NCBI RefSeq assembly: GCF_014647975.1
Contig: NZ_BMQF01000010.1
Span: 124,001 to 188,000, forward strand
DNA: 64,000 nt
Reading direction: 5' to 3'
Origin: Streptomyces fumigatiscleroticus
Lineage (GTDB): Bacteria; Actinomycetota; Actinomycetes; Streptomycetales; Streptomycetaceae
Positions 51,752-60,312 of this stretch are shown piece by piece. The position numbers and the translations under genes are program-made. Each line of letters opens with the position of its first letter. The stretch's first letter is position 1. The notes below the pieces were generated by a model. The model saw nothing but the letters and a program-made list of their open reading frames with translations, was not told the DNA's origin and ran no database searches.

Positions 51752-53568
51752 CAGTGCCCCTCCTCGCTGTGGGTGGCCCACTCCAGCAGGCCGATGAACG
51801 CGCGGTTCAGCAGCGCCGAGTCCGCGGGCCTGAGCGGCCGCTGCGCCATCAGCAGCGCCTGCCCGTACAGGGACTCCGTGGCGGTGCCGATCAGCTCGGG
51901 ATCGCTCAGCGCACCGATCCGGCGGACCAGCGGGTTGTGGTGGTTGAGCACCAGACGCGCGCGCGGGGCGCTGCCGCGCAGCGAGCCCAGGATGCCCGCC
52001 CACAGGTCGTCCGCCTGCTCCTCGGCCGCGGCACGGGCCTGCTCGTGCCGGGCCTCACGGTCGTCCAGGTGCAGCGCGGGCACCGACAGCGGGTGGAAGG
52101 CGCGCAGCACCACGTCGCAGCCGAGCGGGTCCAGCCTGGCCCGCGCGGCCGCCAGGAAGTCCGACAGGCCCAGTTCCTCGGCCGGGTCGACCGCGTCCAG
52201 ATGAGCGGTCACGGTGTCGGCGTCCAGCTCGGCCACCGCCGTGCCCGGCCGTACCGAGGGCAGCGCCTCGACCAGGTCGCTGTCGTAGGTGTAGCCGCCG
52301 TTGACCACGCCGATGCCCTGTGCGGACGCGATGGGCGCGACCTGCCGGAACTCCTCGACGGTCCGCGTGAAGTGCACCACCGGGTGCCGCTGTGCGAACT
52401 CCTCCAGGGACAGCCGCCCGTCGGTCGTCTCGAACGGCAGCCACGGCAGCATCGTGCGCAGCATCTCGTGGTCGTGCCGGGCCAGCGACTTCACCCCCAG
52501 GTGGTGCACGGCGAGAAAGGCGGCCAGTCGCTCCGGATCACCGGCGGCCAGGCCCGTCAGCCAGGTGCGTATCCGCTCGCCGAGTGCCTCCCGCACGGCG
52601 GCCAGCGTCTCGTCCTCGTACAGCGACTCGCGCGAGGCCGTGGGGCGCAGACTGTCGGTGTCCAGGACACAGCGCACGAAGAACGCCCAGTCCGGCAGCA
52701 GCTGTTCGGCCCGCTCGGTGAGCAGCATGCCCTTCAGGTGCACGCGATGGGTGGCGCGCTGCGCGGGGCTGACCGAGGACGGCAGGACGTACGCCACCCC
52801 GCGGATCCCCGCCAGCGGCACGTCCAGGTCGATCGAGTCCAGCGGCGTGAACCCGAACAGGTCGTGGCAGTGGCGCGCGAGGGCCACCCGGCGCGTCGCC
52901 GGGGAGGGATACGCACGGTCCCACGGCGCCGGCAGATCGGTGACCGCCTCCTCGCCCACCCGTACGTCGTACGGCAGCAGCGAGCCGAAGTCCCGGGCCA
53001 GCTCCAGCACCCGCTTGCCGGACAGCCACTCCGCGGCCCCGGCCCGCGCCACCAGGTGCACGGTGGTGCCCGGCTCCGGCCGGGCCTCCTTTGGCAGCGT
53101 CCGCACGGTGTAGGAGCCGTCGTCGGACGCCGTCCACTCCACGGGCGGCGCGTGCGGCGCACGGGCGCTGCGGCTGACCACCCGGATCCGCTCGGCGACC
53201 ACGAAGCAGGCCAGCAGGCCGATGCCGAACTGGCCGAGAAAGTCCGAACGGGCCTCCTGCAACCCCTCGGCGCGCTTGGAGCTGCGCCCGATGGTGGCCA
53301 GCAGGCTGTGCACGTCCGCCTCGGTGAGTCCCACGCCCGTGTCCTCCACCCGCAGCGCACCCTCGTCCACGTGGAGCCGCACGCGGGCCGGGGCGTCGGG
53401 CTGTTCGGACCGTCGGGCGGTGATCGCGTCCACGGCGTTCTGCAGCAGCTCCCGCAGATAGACCTTGGGACTGGAGTAGAGGTGATGGGAGAGCAGGTCG
53501 ACCAGGCCACGCAGGTCGACCTGGAACGTATGGGGTGACTGGGATGACTGTGAGGTCTGGGAGTCCAT
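51751..53568 (-). CDS. HSP90-family chaperone ATPase
   Basis: 605 residues. GHKL N-terminal ATPase is intact: YLRELLQNAVDAI (E, N and D of the N box), VEDTGVGLTEADV (DxGxG), GQFGIGLLACFVV (GxxGxG lid) and PEPGTTVHL. The middle domain carries the catalytic arginine loop DSLRPTASRESLYED, and a shortened C-terminal dimerisation domain follows. It is close to HtpG in layout but diverged, and the tail does not end in the MEEVD used by eukaryotic HSP90. The overlapping TPR-like gene is the probable partner. The promoter in 53569-53734 is not clear. Confidence 0.92.
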   Translation of the reverse strand: MDSQTSQSSQSPHTFQVDLRGLVDLLSHHLYSSPKVYLRELLQNAVDAITARRSEQPDAPARVRLHVDEGALRVEDTGVGLTEADVHSLLATIGRSSKRAEGLQEARSDFLGQFGIGLLACFVVAERIRVVSRSARAPHAPPVEWTASDDGSYTVRTLPKEARPEPGTTVHLVARAGAAEWLSGKRVLELARDFGSLLPYDVRVGEEAVTDLPAPWDRAYPSPATRRVALARHCHDLFGFTPLDSIDLDVPLAGIRGVAYVLPSSVSPAQRATHRVHLKGMLLTERAEQLLPDWAFFVRCVLDTDSLRPTASRESLYEDETLAAVREALGERIRTWLTGLAAGDPERLAAFLAVHHLGVKSLARHDHEMLRTMLPWLPFETTDGRLSLEEFAQRHPVVHFTRTVEEFRQVAPIASAQGIGVVNGGYTYDSDLVEALPSVRPGTAVAELDADTVTAHLDAVDPAEELGLSDFLAAARARLDPLGCDVVLRAFHPLSVPALHLDDREARHEQARAAAEEQADDLWAGILGSLRGSAPRARLVLNHHNPLVRRIGALSDPELIGTATESLYGQALLMAQRPLRPADSALLNRAFIGLLEWATHSEEGH

Positions 53569-53734
53569 CGTCGCAGCGCCGGTGGGGGGACGGGCGACGG
53601 CGCGGGGTCGGGCGGTCCCGGTGAGGCGGTAACCGCGGGGGATGGCCGGAGGCGCGCCATCCTAGAGCCGGAACCAGCCGTCTGACCAGGGGATTCCCGG
53701 CACGTATACGGCAATGTCAGTGGCGTGGTGTGCA

Positions 53735-55954
53735 ATGGATCTCGTGCCCGCACTGGAAGAACCACTGGACCAGCCGTTGAAGTCGGTGCTTGGCCCCGCC
53801 ACCGCGAAGGTGATGGCCGAGCATCTCGGCCTGCACACCGTCGGCGACCTCCTCCACCACTACCCGCGCAGATACGAGGAGCGGGGCCAGCTCACCCACC
53901 TCGCCGACCTGCCCATGGACGAGCACGTCACGGTGGTCGCCCAGGTCGCCGACGCCCGCCTGCACACCTTCGCCTCCGCCAAGGCCCCGCGCGGCAAGGG
54001 CCAGCGGCTGGAGGTGACCATCACCGACGGCAGTGGCCGATTGCAGCTGGTCTTCTTCGGCAACGGCGTGCACAAACCGCACAAGGAGCTCCTGCCGGGC
54101 ACGCGCGCGATGTTCGCGGGCAAGGTCTCCGTCTTCAACCGCCGACTGCAACTGGCCCACCCGGCGTACGAGTTGCTCCACGGTGACGCGGGCGAAACGG
54201 TGGAGACCTGGGCCGGCACCCTGATCCCGATCTACCCCGCCACCGCCAAGCTGGAGTCCTGGAAGATCGGCAAGGCGATCCAGACGGTGCTGCCCAGCGC
54301 CCAGGAGGCCGTCGACCCCCTGCCGGAGTCCCTGCGCGAGGGCCGTCACCTGGTCCCTCTGCCCGAGGCCCTGCTGAAGATCCACCGCCCGCACACCAAG
54401 GCGGACGTCGCCGACGCCCGCGCCCGGCTGAAGTGGGACGAGGCCTTCGTCCTCCAGATCGCCCTGGCCCGCCGCCGGCACGCCGACGCCCAGCTCCCGG
54501 CCGTCCCCCGCACCCCGAAGCCGGACGGTCTCCTCACCGCCTTCGACGCCCGCCTCCCCTTCACCCTCACCGAGGGCCAGCAGAAGGTCTCGAAGGAGAT
54601 CTTCGACGACCTGGCCACCGACCACCCGATGCACCGGCTGCTCCAGGGCGAGGTGGGCAGCGGCAAGACGCTGGTCGCCCTGCGCGCCATGCTCGCCGTC
54701 GTCGACGCGGGCGGGCAGGCCGCGATGCTGGCGCCCACCGAGGTGCTGGCCCAGCAGCACCACCGCTCGATCGTGGAGATGATGGGCGAGCTGGCCGAAG
54801 GAGGCATGCTCGGCGGCGCCGAGCACGCGACCAAGGTGGTGCTGCTCACCGGGTCCATGGGCGCCGCCGCCCGCCGGCAGGCGCTGCTCGACCTGGCCAC
54901 CGGCGAGGCCGGCCTGGTGATCGGCACCCACGCGCTGATCGAGGACAAGGTGCAGTTCCATGACCTCGGCCTGGTCGTCGTGGACGAACAGCACCGCTTC
55001 GGCGTCGAACAGCGCGACGCCCTGAGGAGCAAGGGCAAGCAGCCCCCGCACCTGCTGGTCATGACCGCCACGCCCATTCCGCGCACGGTCGCCATGACCG
55101 TCTTCGGCGACCTGGAGACCTCCGTCCTGGACCAGCTCCCGGCCGGGCGTTCGCCGATCGCCAGCCATGTCGTCCCCGCCGCCGACAAGCCGCACTTCCT
55201 CGCCCGCGCCTGGGAGCGGGTGAGGGAAGAGGCCGCCAAGGGCCACCAGGCCTATGTCGTCTGCCCGCGCATCGGCGACGAGGAGGACGACCCGAAGAAG
55301 GGCGGCGCGCAGAGGTCCCCCGAGGGCGAGGCCGAGAAGCGTCCCCCGCTCGCCGTCCTGGAGGTGGCCGACCAGCTCGCCACGGGACCCCTGCACGGCC
55401 TGAAGGTCGAGGTCCTGCACGGCCGTATGCACCCCGACGACAAGGACGCGGTCATGCGCCGCTTCGCCGCCGGGGAGACCGACGTCCTGGTCGCCACGAC
55501 CGTGATCGAGGTCGGTGTGAACGTGCCCAACGCCACCGCGATGGTGATCATGGACGCCGACCGCTTCGGCGTCTCCCAGCTCCACCAGCTGCGCGGCCGC
55601 GTCGGCCGTGGCGCGGCCCCCGGACTCTGCCTGCTGGTCACCGAGGCGCCCGAGGCGAGCGCGGCCCGCCAGCGGCTGAACGCCGTGGCCTCGACGCTCG
55701 ACGGCTTCGAGCTCTCCCGTATCGACCTCGAACAGCGCCGCGAGGGCGATGTCCTCGGCCAGGCCCAGTCCGGCGCCCGCTCCTCCCTGCGCGTCCTGGC
55801 CGTGATCGAGGACGAGGAGATCATCGCCGAGGCCCGCCAGGAGGCCGCCGAGGTCGTCGCCGCCGACCCGGACCTCACACACCTGCCCGGCCTGCGCACG
55901 GCACTTCAGGCCCTGCTGGACGACGAGAGGGAGCAGTACCTGGAGAAGGGGTGA
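53735..55954 (+). CDS. recG: ATP-dependent DNA helicase RecG
   Basis: 739 residues from the ATG at 53735 (MDLVPALEEPLDQPLKSVLG); ATG 53714 or GTG 53744 are alternatives. Wedge OB domain at about 60-160, then the helicase core: RLLQGEVGSGKTLVALRAML (Walker A), VVVDEQHRFGVEQRDAL (DEQH box), MTATPIPRTVAM, and the C-terminal VATTVIEVGVNVPNATAMVI, HQLRGRVGRG. It regresses stalled replication forks and processes Holliday junctions. Confidence 0.96.
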   Translation: MDLVPALEEPLDQPLKSVLGPATAKVMAEHLGLHTVGDLLHHYPRRYEERGQLTHLADLPMDEHVTVVAQVADARLHTFASAKAPRGKGQRLEVTITDGSGRLQLVFFGNGVHKPHKELLPGTRAMFAGKVSVFNRRLQLAHPAYELLHGDAGETVETWAGTLIPIYPATAKLESWKIGKAIQTVLPSAQEAVDPLPESLREGRHLVPLPEALLKIHRPHTKADVADARARLKWDEAFVLQIALARRRHADAQLPAVPRTPKPDGLLTAFDARLPFTLTEGQQKVSKEIFDDLATDHPMHRLLQGEVGSGKTLVALRAMLAVVDAGGQAAMLAPTEVLAQQHHRSIVEMMGELAEGGMLGGAEHATKVVLLTGSMGAAARRQALLDLATGEAGLVIGTHALIEDKVQFHDLGLVVVDEQHRFGVEQRDALRSKGKQPPHLLVMTATPIPRTVAMTVFGDLETSVLDQLPAGRSPIASHVVPAADKPHFLARAWERVREEAAKGHQAYVVCPRIGDEEDDPKKGGAQRSPEGEAEKRPPLAVLEVADQLATGPLHGLKVEVLHGRMHPDDKDAVMRRFAAGETDVLVATTVIEVGVNVPNATAMVIMDADRFGVSQLHQLRGRVGRGAAPGLCLLVTEAPEASAARQRLNAVASTLDGFELSRIDLEQRREGDVLGQAQSGARSSLRVLAVIEDEEIIAEARQEAAEVVAADPDLTHLPGLRTALQALLDDEREQYLEKG

Positions 55955-56042
55955 GGGCAAGAGGCGCGGGCGAGCGGCCGGCGCCCCCGCTCCCGCCTGC
56001 GAAACTGGGCCCGTAGACGACATCCACGGACAAGGACCCACC

Positions 56043-56630
56043 ATGACCCGCGTGATCGCCGGCGTCGCCGGCGGACGCCGCCTGGCCGTTCCGCCGGGGA
56101 CCGGCACCCGCCCCACCTCCGACCGCGCGCGCGAGGGCCTCTTCTCCACCTGGCAGTCCCTGCTCGGCGGCCCGCTCGACGGTGAGCGGGTCCTCGACCT
56201 GTACGCCGGCTCGGGCGCCGTGGGCCTGGAGGCCCTCTCCCGTGGCGCCGGTCACGCCCTGCTGGTCGAGGCCGACGCCCGGGCCGTCCGCACCGTCCGC
56301 GAGAACGTCCGGGCCCTCGGTATGCCCGGCGCCGAGGTCAGAGCGGGCAAAGCGGAACAGATCATCCGTGCCGAGCCGCCCGCCCATCCGTACGACCTGG
56401 TCTTCCTCGATCCGCCGTACGCCGTCTCGGACGACGATCTTCGCGAGATCCTGCTCACACTCCGCACCGGGGGCTGGCTCGCCGGGGAAGCGCTCGTCAC
56501 CGTGGAACGCAGCACCAGGGGCGGGGATTTCCGGTGGCCGGAGGGCTTCGACGCGATCAGGGCCCGTCGCTACGGCGAGGGGACGTTTTGGTACGGTCGC
56601 GCCGCCTCTACGTGCGAAGACGCACGATGA
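56043..56630 (+). CDS. rsmD: 16S rRNA (guanine966-N2)-methyltransferase
   Basis: 195 residues. MTRVIAGVAGGRRLAVPPGTGTRPTSDRAREGLFS is the family N-terminus, VLDLYAGSGAVGLEALSRGA binds AdoMet and FLDPPYAVSDDDL is the NPPY-like catalytic motif. It modifies the small ribosomal subunit. The 3' end touches the start region of coaD, as in most bacteria. Confidence 0.95.
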   Translation: MTRVIAGVAGGRRLAVPPGTGTRPTSDRAREGLFSTWQSLLGGPLDGERVLDLYAGSGAVGLEALSRGAGHALLVEADARAVRTVRENVRALGMPGAEVRAGKAEQIIRAEPPAHPYDLVFLDPPYAVSDDDLREILLTLRTGGWLAGEALVTVERSTRGGDFRWPEGFDAIRARRYGEGTFWYGRAASTCEDAR

Positions 56631-56656
56631 CCGGACCGGAGAGCGAGGGATCACAA

Positions 56657-57136
56657 GTGCGCCGCGCCGTCTGTCCCGGGTCGTTCGACCCGATCACCAA
56701 CGGACACCTCGACATCATCGCCCGAGCCTCCAGGCTGTACGACGAGGTCTATGTCGCGGTGATGATCAACCAGTCCAAGAAGGGGCTGTTCACGATCGAG
56801 GAGCGGATCGACCTGATCCGCCAGGCCACCGCCGAGTACGGCAATGTCCGCGTCGAATCCTTCCACGGCCTCCTCGTCGACTTCTGCAAGCAACGCGACA
56901 TCCCGGCCATCGTCAAGGGCCTGCGCGCGGTGAGCGACTTCGACTACGAGCTGCAAATGGCCCAGATGAACAACGGCCTCTCGGGCGTGGAGACCCTCTT
57001 CATCCCCACCAACCCCACCTACAGCTTCCTGTCGTCCTCCCTGGTCAAGGAGGTCGCGACCTGGGGCGGCGACGTCTCCCACCTGGTGCCCCGGATGGTT
57101 CTCGAGGCCCTGTCCGAGCGCCTGAGGCAGGACTGA
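56657..57136 (+). CDS. coaD: Phosphopantetheine adenylyltransferase
   Basis: 159 residues from the GTG at 56657, 7 nt after GAGGGA; an ATG at 56627 that overlaps the rsmD stop is the alternative. MRRAVCPGSFDPITNGHLDIIARAS carries the TxGH adenylyltransferase motif and NPTYSFLSSSLVKEVA the phosphate-binding ISSTx(R/K) region. It catalyses the fourth step of coenzyme A synthesis. Confidence 0.95.
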   Translation: MRRAVCPGSFDPITNGHLDIIARASRLYDEVYVAVMINQSKKGLFTIEERIDLIRQATAEYGNVRVESFHGLLVDFCKQRDIPAIVKGLRAVSDFDYELQMAQMNNGLSGVETLFIPTNPTYSFLSSSLVKEVATWGGDVSHLVPRMVLEALSERLRQD

Positions 57137-57298
57137 TCCGGCCGCCGGGACGCCGACGGCGCACACCGTCCGGAAACGGGCCCCGCCGCGAACACCCCGC
57201 GGGCCGGCAAACCGTCACCCCGTGCCCGGCGGGCACCCCGGGGCCGTACAGTCGTCCCGTCCGTCTCCAACACAGCTGTAGAGAGTGGCGAGCACACG

Positions 57299-58378
57299 GT
57301 GGACGTGCAGAAGAAGCTCGACGAGATCGTCGCGGCGGTCTCCAGTGCCCGGTCGATGCCGATGTCGGCCTCGTGCGTGATCAACCGCGCCGAACTGCTC
57401 TCCATGCTGGAGGAGGTGCGCGCGGCGCTGCCCGACTCCCTCGCCCAGGCCCAGGAGCTGATCGGCGACCGCGAGCAGATGGTCGCGCACGCCCGCCAGG
57501 AGGCCGAGCGGATCATCGAGAGCGCCCATGCCGAGCGCGGCTCCCTGATCTCCGACACCGAGGTCGCCCGCCGCTCCCAGGCCGAGGCCGACCGGATCCT
57601 CGCCGAGGCCCGCCAGGAGGCCGAGGAGATCCGCGCCGAGGCCGACGACTACGTCGACTCCAAGCTCGCCAACTTCGAGGTGGTCCTCACCAAGACCCTC
57701 GGCTCCGTCGGCCGCGGCCGCGAGAAGCTGCTGGGCACCGGTCCCGGCCTCGACGAGAACGGCTACGCGGACGAGGACGCCCCCGAGCGCAGCCACGACC
57801 CGGAGACCCTGCGACGCGACGCCGACGCCTATGTCGACGCCAAGCTCGGCGCCTTCGAGGCGGTCCTCGCCAAGACGCTGGAGGCCGTCGGCCGGGGCCG
57901 CGAGAAACTGCACGGCCGGATCGCCACCGACGACCTCGGCGCCCTCGCCGACGACACCACCACGGTCCAGCACTCCAGCGACGCCGACTACCTCGCCGAC
58001 CTCGCGGCCCTCGCGGACCGGCCCGCCGAGCCGCGGCAGCCGGAGCCGCAGTCGCAGCAGCAGGACTACGACAGCCCGCAGCCGGCGTACGGCTACGCAC
58101 AGCAGCCCGACCACGACCCCTACGGCGGCGGCTACCAGCAGCAGTACGCGGGCCAGCAGGACCCCTACGGCTACCAGCAGGCCGACCCCTACGCCTATCA
58201 GGGCTACGAGGCCCAGCAGGCCGCCTACGACCCGAACCAGGCCCAGCCCGGCCACCAGGACGCGCAGGGCTATGTGCCGGCGCAGCCGCAGACCCTGGAC
58301 GAGACCAGCCTGTTCGACACCAGCATGATCAGCGCCGAGCAGCTGCGCGCCTACGAGCAGGGACGCGGCACCGTCTGA
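57299..58378 (+). CDS. DivIVA/SepIVA-like coiled-coil protein
   Basis: 359 residues, GTG start with a weak ribosome binding site. Residues about 1-45 resemble the DivIVA N-terminal membrane-binding region; about 45-200 form long coiled coils rich in Glu, Ala and Arg (ELIGDREQMVAHARQEAERIIESAHAERGSLI). Two related blocks YVDSKLANFEVVLTKTLGSVGRGREKL and YVDAKLGAFEAVLAKTLEAVGRGREKL show an internal duplication. The tail (about 240-335) is Gln/Tyr/Pro-rich. It is expected to scaffold polar growth or division. Such genes are sometimes misnamed ATP synthase subunit b. Confidence 0.88.
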   Translation: MDVQKKLDEIVAAVSSARSMPMSASCVINRAELLSMLEEVRAALPDSLAQAQELIGDREQMVAHARQEAERIIESAHAERGSLISDTEVARRSQAEADRILAEARQEAEEIRAEADDYVDSKLANFEVVLTKTLGSVGRGREKLLGTGPGLDENGYADEDAPERSHDPETLRRDADAYVDAKLGAFEAVLAKTLEAVGRGREKLHGRIATDDLGALADDTTTVQHSSDADYLADLAALADRPAEPRQPEPQSQQQDYDSPQPAYGYAQQPDHDPYGGGYQQQYAGQQDPYGYQQADPYAYQGYEAQQAAYDPNQAQPGHQDAQGYVPAQPQTLDETSLFDTSMISAEQLRAYEQGRGTV

Positions 58379-58430
58379 GCTGGAGCAGGGCGCCGTCCGG
58401 GCCGGCCGGTGGCCGGGAGCGCACACCGGA

Positions 58431-58460
58431 TTGGGCCGAGAGCGAAAGGTCCAGTATCCT
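58431..58460 (+). promoter_or_regulatory. Promoter of the DUF177-rpmF-rnc operon
   Basis: TTGGGC (58431-58436), 18-nt spacer, TATCCT (58455-58460), about 110 nt before the first gene. Confidence 0.55.
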
Positions 58461-58572
58461 GGCTGTTCGGTCGCGCGTGCGCTCATGCCTTTTCGTAGAC
58501 GTGCGCGATCACCGCTGCCCCGGAACACCGCGGGGCGGCTCCCCCCATGAGCTCGGAAGACCGAAAGCAGGA

Positions 58573-59217
58573 ATGGCCCTGAACGCCCGCCTCGATCACC
58601 GCAACCCTCTCGTGTTCGACACGCACGAGCTTGGGCGGCGGCCTGGTGCGCTACAGCGCCTGAACCGCACGGTCGACGCTCCCAAGGACCTCGGCCTGAA
58701 GGACGTCATCGGAGTGCCGGAGGGCGCGCCGGTCGAGCTCGAGCTCCGGCTGGAGTCGGTCATGGAAGGGGTGCTTGTCACAGGCACCGCCCGTGCCAGG
58801 GCCGAGGGGGAGTGCGTAAGGTGTCTGGAGCCGCTGGAGCTGGAGCTCGAAGCGGACTTCCAGGAGATGTTCTCGTACCCTGACGCCGACGACCGGGGCC
58901 GTGTGAAGGCGGAACCGGCCGACGACGCCGAGGAAGACGAGGGCAGGCTCTTTCTCGAGGACGGCCTGTTCGACCTCGAACCCGTGCTGCGCGATGCGGT
59001 GGTGCTCGCACTGCCGATGCAGCCGGTGTGCCAGGACGACTGCCCTGGTCTGTGCGCCGAGTGCGGCGCACGGCTGGCGGACGACCCGGACCACCACCAC
59101 GACGCCGTCGACATCCGTTGGGCGGCTTTGCAGGGACTCGCCGATTCACTCGGAGACGGCGAGAAGGACGAGATGAGCGGCGCCGAAGCGGGCGTCGACG
59201 AGAAGCAGGAGAAGTAG
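58573..59217 (+). CDS. DUF177 (YceD-like) protein
   Basis: 214 residues, ATG after AGCAGGA. The family pattern is complete: LELRLESVMEGVLVTGTARARAEGECVRCLEPLELELEADFQEMF and the second Cys block CQDDCPGLCAECGARLADDPDHH, a four-Cys zinc-like site. It always precedes rpmF; in plants and bacteria the family helps 23S rRNA or large-subunit assembly. Confidence 0.93.
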   Translation: MALNARLDHRNPLVFDTHELGRRPGALQRLNRTVDAPKDLGLKDVIGVPEGAPVELELRLESVMEGVLVTGTARARAEGECVRCLEPLELELEADFQEMFSYPDADDRGRVKAEPADDAEEDEGRLFLEDGLFDLEPVLRDAVVLALPMQPVCQDDCPGLCAECGARLADDPDHHHDAVDIRWAALQGLADSLGDGEKDEMSGAEAGVDEKQEK

Positions 59218-59219
59218 CC

Positions 59220-59393
59220 GTGGCTGTTCCGAAGCGGAAGATGTCGCGCAGCAACACGCGCCACCGCCGGTCGCAGTGGAAGGCTGCGGTCCCCACCCTG
59301 GTTGCGTGCGAGCGCTGCCACGAGCCCAAGCAGCAGCACATCGCGTGCCCGTCTTGCGGCACCTACAACAAGCGCCAGGTCCTCGAGGTCTGA
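59220..59393 (+). CDS. rpmF: 50S ribosomal protein L32
   Basis: 57 residues, GTG start 2 nt after the DUF177 stop. MAVPKRKMSRSNTRHRRSQWK is the L32 signature. Zinc-binding Cys pairs CERC and CPSC are present. Confidence 0.97.
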   Translation: MAVPKRKMSRSNTRHRRSQWKAAVPTLVACERCHEPKQQHIACPSCGTYNKRQVLEV

Positions 59394-59400
59394 GCGGCTG

Positions 59401-60234
59401 GTGAGAGGCACTGTGTCCATCCCCAAGAAGGCGGATGACGCCAAGGCGGACGCACCCGCCAGGAAGAAGACGGACAACCAGGCCTCGTCCCACACGCTTC
59501 TGGAAGGGCGGCTCGGCTACCAGGTCGAGTCCGCCCTTCTGGTGCGCGCACTGACCCACCGTTCCTACGCGTACGAGAACGGCGGTCTGCCGACCAACGA
59601 GCGTCTGGAGTTCCTCGGGGACTCCGTGCTCGGCCTCGTGGTCACGGACACGCTGTACCGCACCCATCCCGACCTGCCCGAGGGCCAGCTGGCCAAGCTG
59701 CGGGCAGCGGTGGTGAACTCGCGTGCGCTGGCGGAGGTCGGCCGCGGCCTCGACCTGGGCTCCTTCATCCGGCTCGGCCGCGGTGAAGAGGGCACGGGCG
59801 GCCGGGACAAGGCGTCCATCCTCGCCGACACCCTGGAAGCGGTGATCGGCGCGGTCTATCTCGACCAGGGCCTGGACTCGGCGGCGGAGCTGGTGCACCG
59901 CCTGTTCGACCCGCTGATCGAGAAGTCCTCGAACCTCGGTGCCGGCCTGGACTGGAAGACCAGTCTCCAGGAGCTCACCGCGACCGAGGGGCTCGGCGTT
60001 CCCGAGTACCTGGTCACGGAGACCGGCCCCGACCACGAGAAGACCTTCACTGCTGCCGCCCGCGTCGGAGGCGTCTCGTACGGCACCGGCACCGGCCGCA
60101 GCAAGAAGGAGGCGGAGCAGCAGGCCGCGGAATCCGCGTGGCGGTCCATCCGGGCCGCGGCGGACGAGCGAGCCAAGGCCGAGGCGGCCGAGACCGCCGA
60201 GGGAAGCGCCGACGCCCCGTCGGCCTCCGCCTGA
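59401..60234 (+). CDS. rnc: Ribonuclease III
   Basis: 277 residues from the GTG at 59401 (or 12 nt later at 59413). A Lys/Ala-rich extension precedes the nuclease domain with the signature NERLEFLGDSVLGLVV and the metal site EAVIGAVYLDQG; the double-stranded RNA-binding domain is DWKTSLQELTATEGLGVPEYLV through GTGRSKKEAEQQAAESAW. In S. coelicolor this gene is absB, a global regulator of antibiotic synthesis. A strong hairpin follows. Confidence 0.97.
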   Translation: MRGTVSIPKKADDAKADAPARKKTDNQASSHTLLEGRLGYQVESALLVRALTHRSYAYENGGLPTNERLEFLGDSVLGLVVTDTLYRTHPDLPEGQLAKLRAAVVNSRALAEVGRGLDLGSFIRLGRGEEGTGGRDKASILADTLEAVIGAVYLDQGLDSAAELVHRLFDPLIEKSSNLGAGLDWKTSLQELTATEGLGVPEYLVTETGPDHEKTFTAAARVGGVSYGTGTGRSKKEAEQQAAESAWRSIRAAADERAKAEAAETAEGSADAPSASA

Positions 60235-60248
60235 CGAACAGCGCGATG

Positions 60249-60283
60249 CGAGCGCCCGCCCCCGCACCGGGGGCGGGCGCTCG
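60249..60283. terminator. 15-bp perfect stem-loop between rnc and mutM
   Basis: CGAGCGCCCGCCCCC (60249-60263), loop GCACC, GGGGGCGGGCGCTCG (60269-60283). No U tract follows. It may terminate rnc or be cut by RNase III to separate the transcripts. Confidence 0.85.
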
Positions 60284-60312
60284 GCTCGTACCCCGCCCTT
60301 GCAGGGAGAGTC

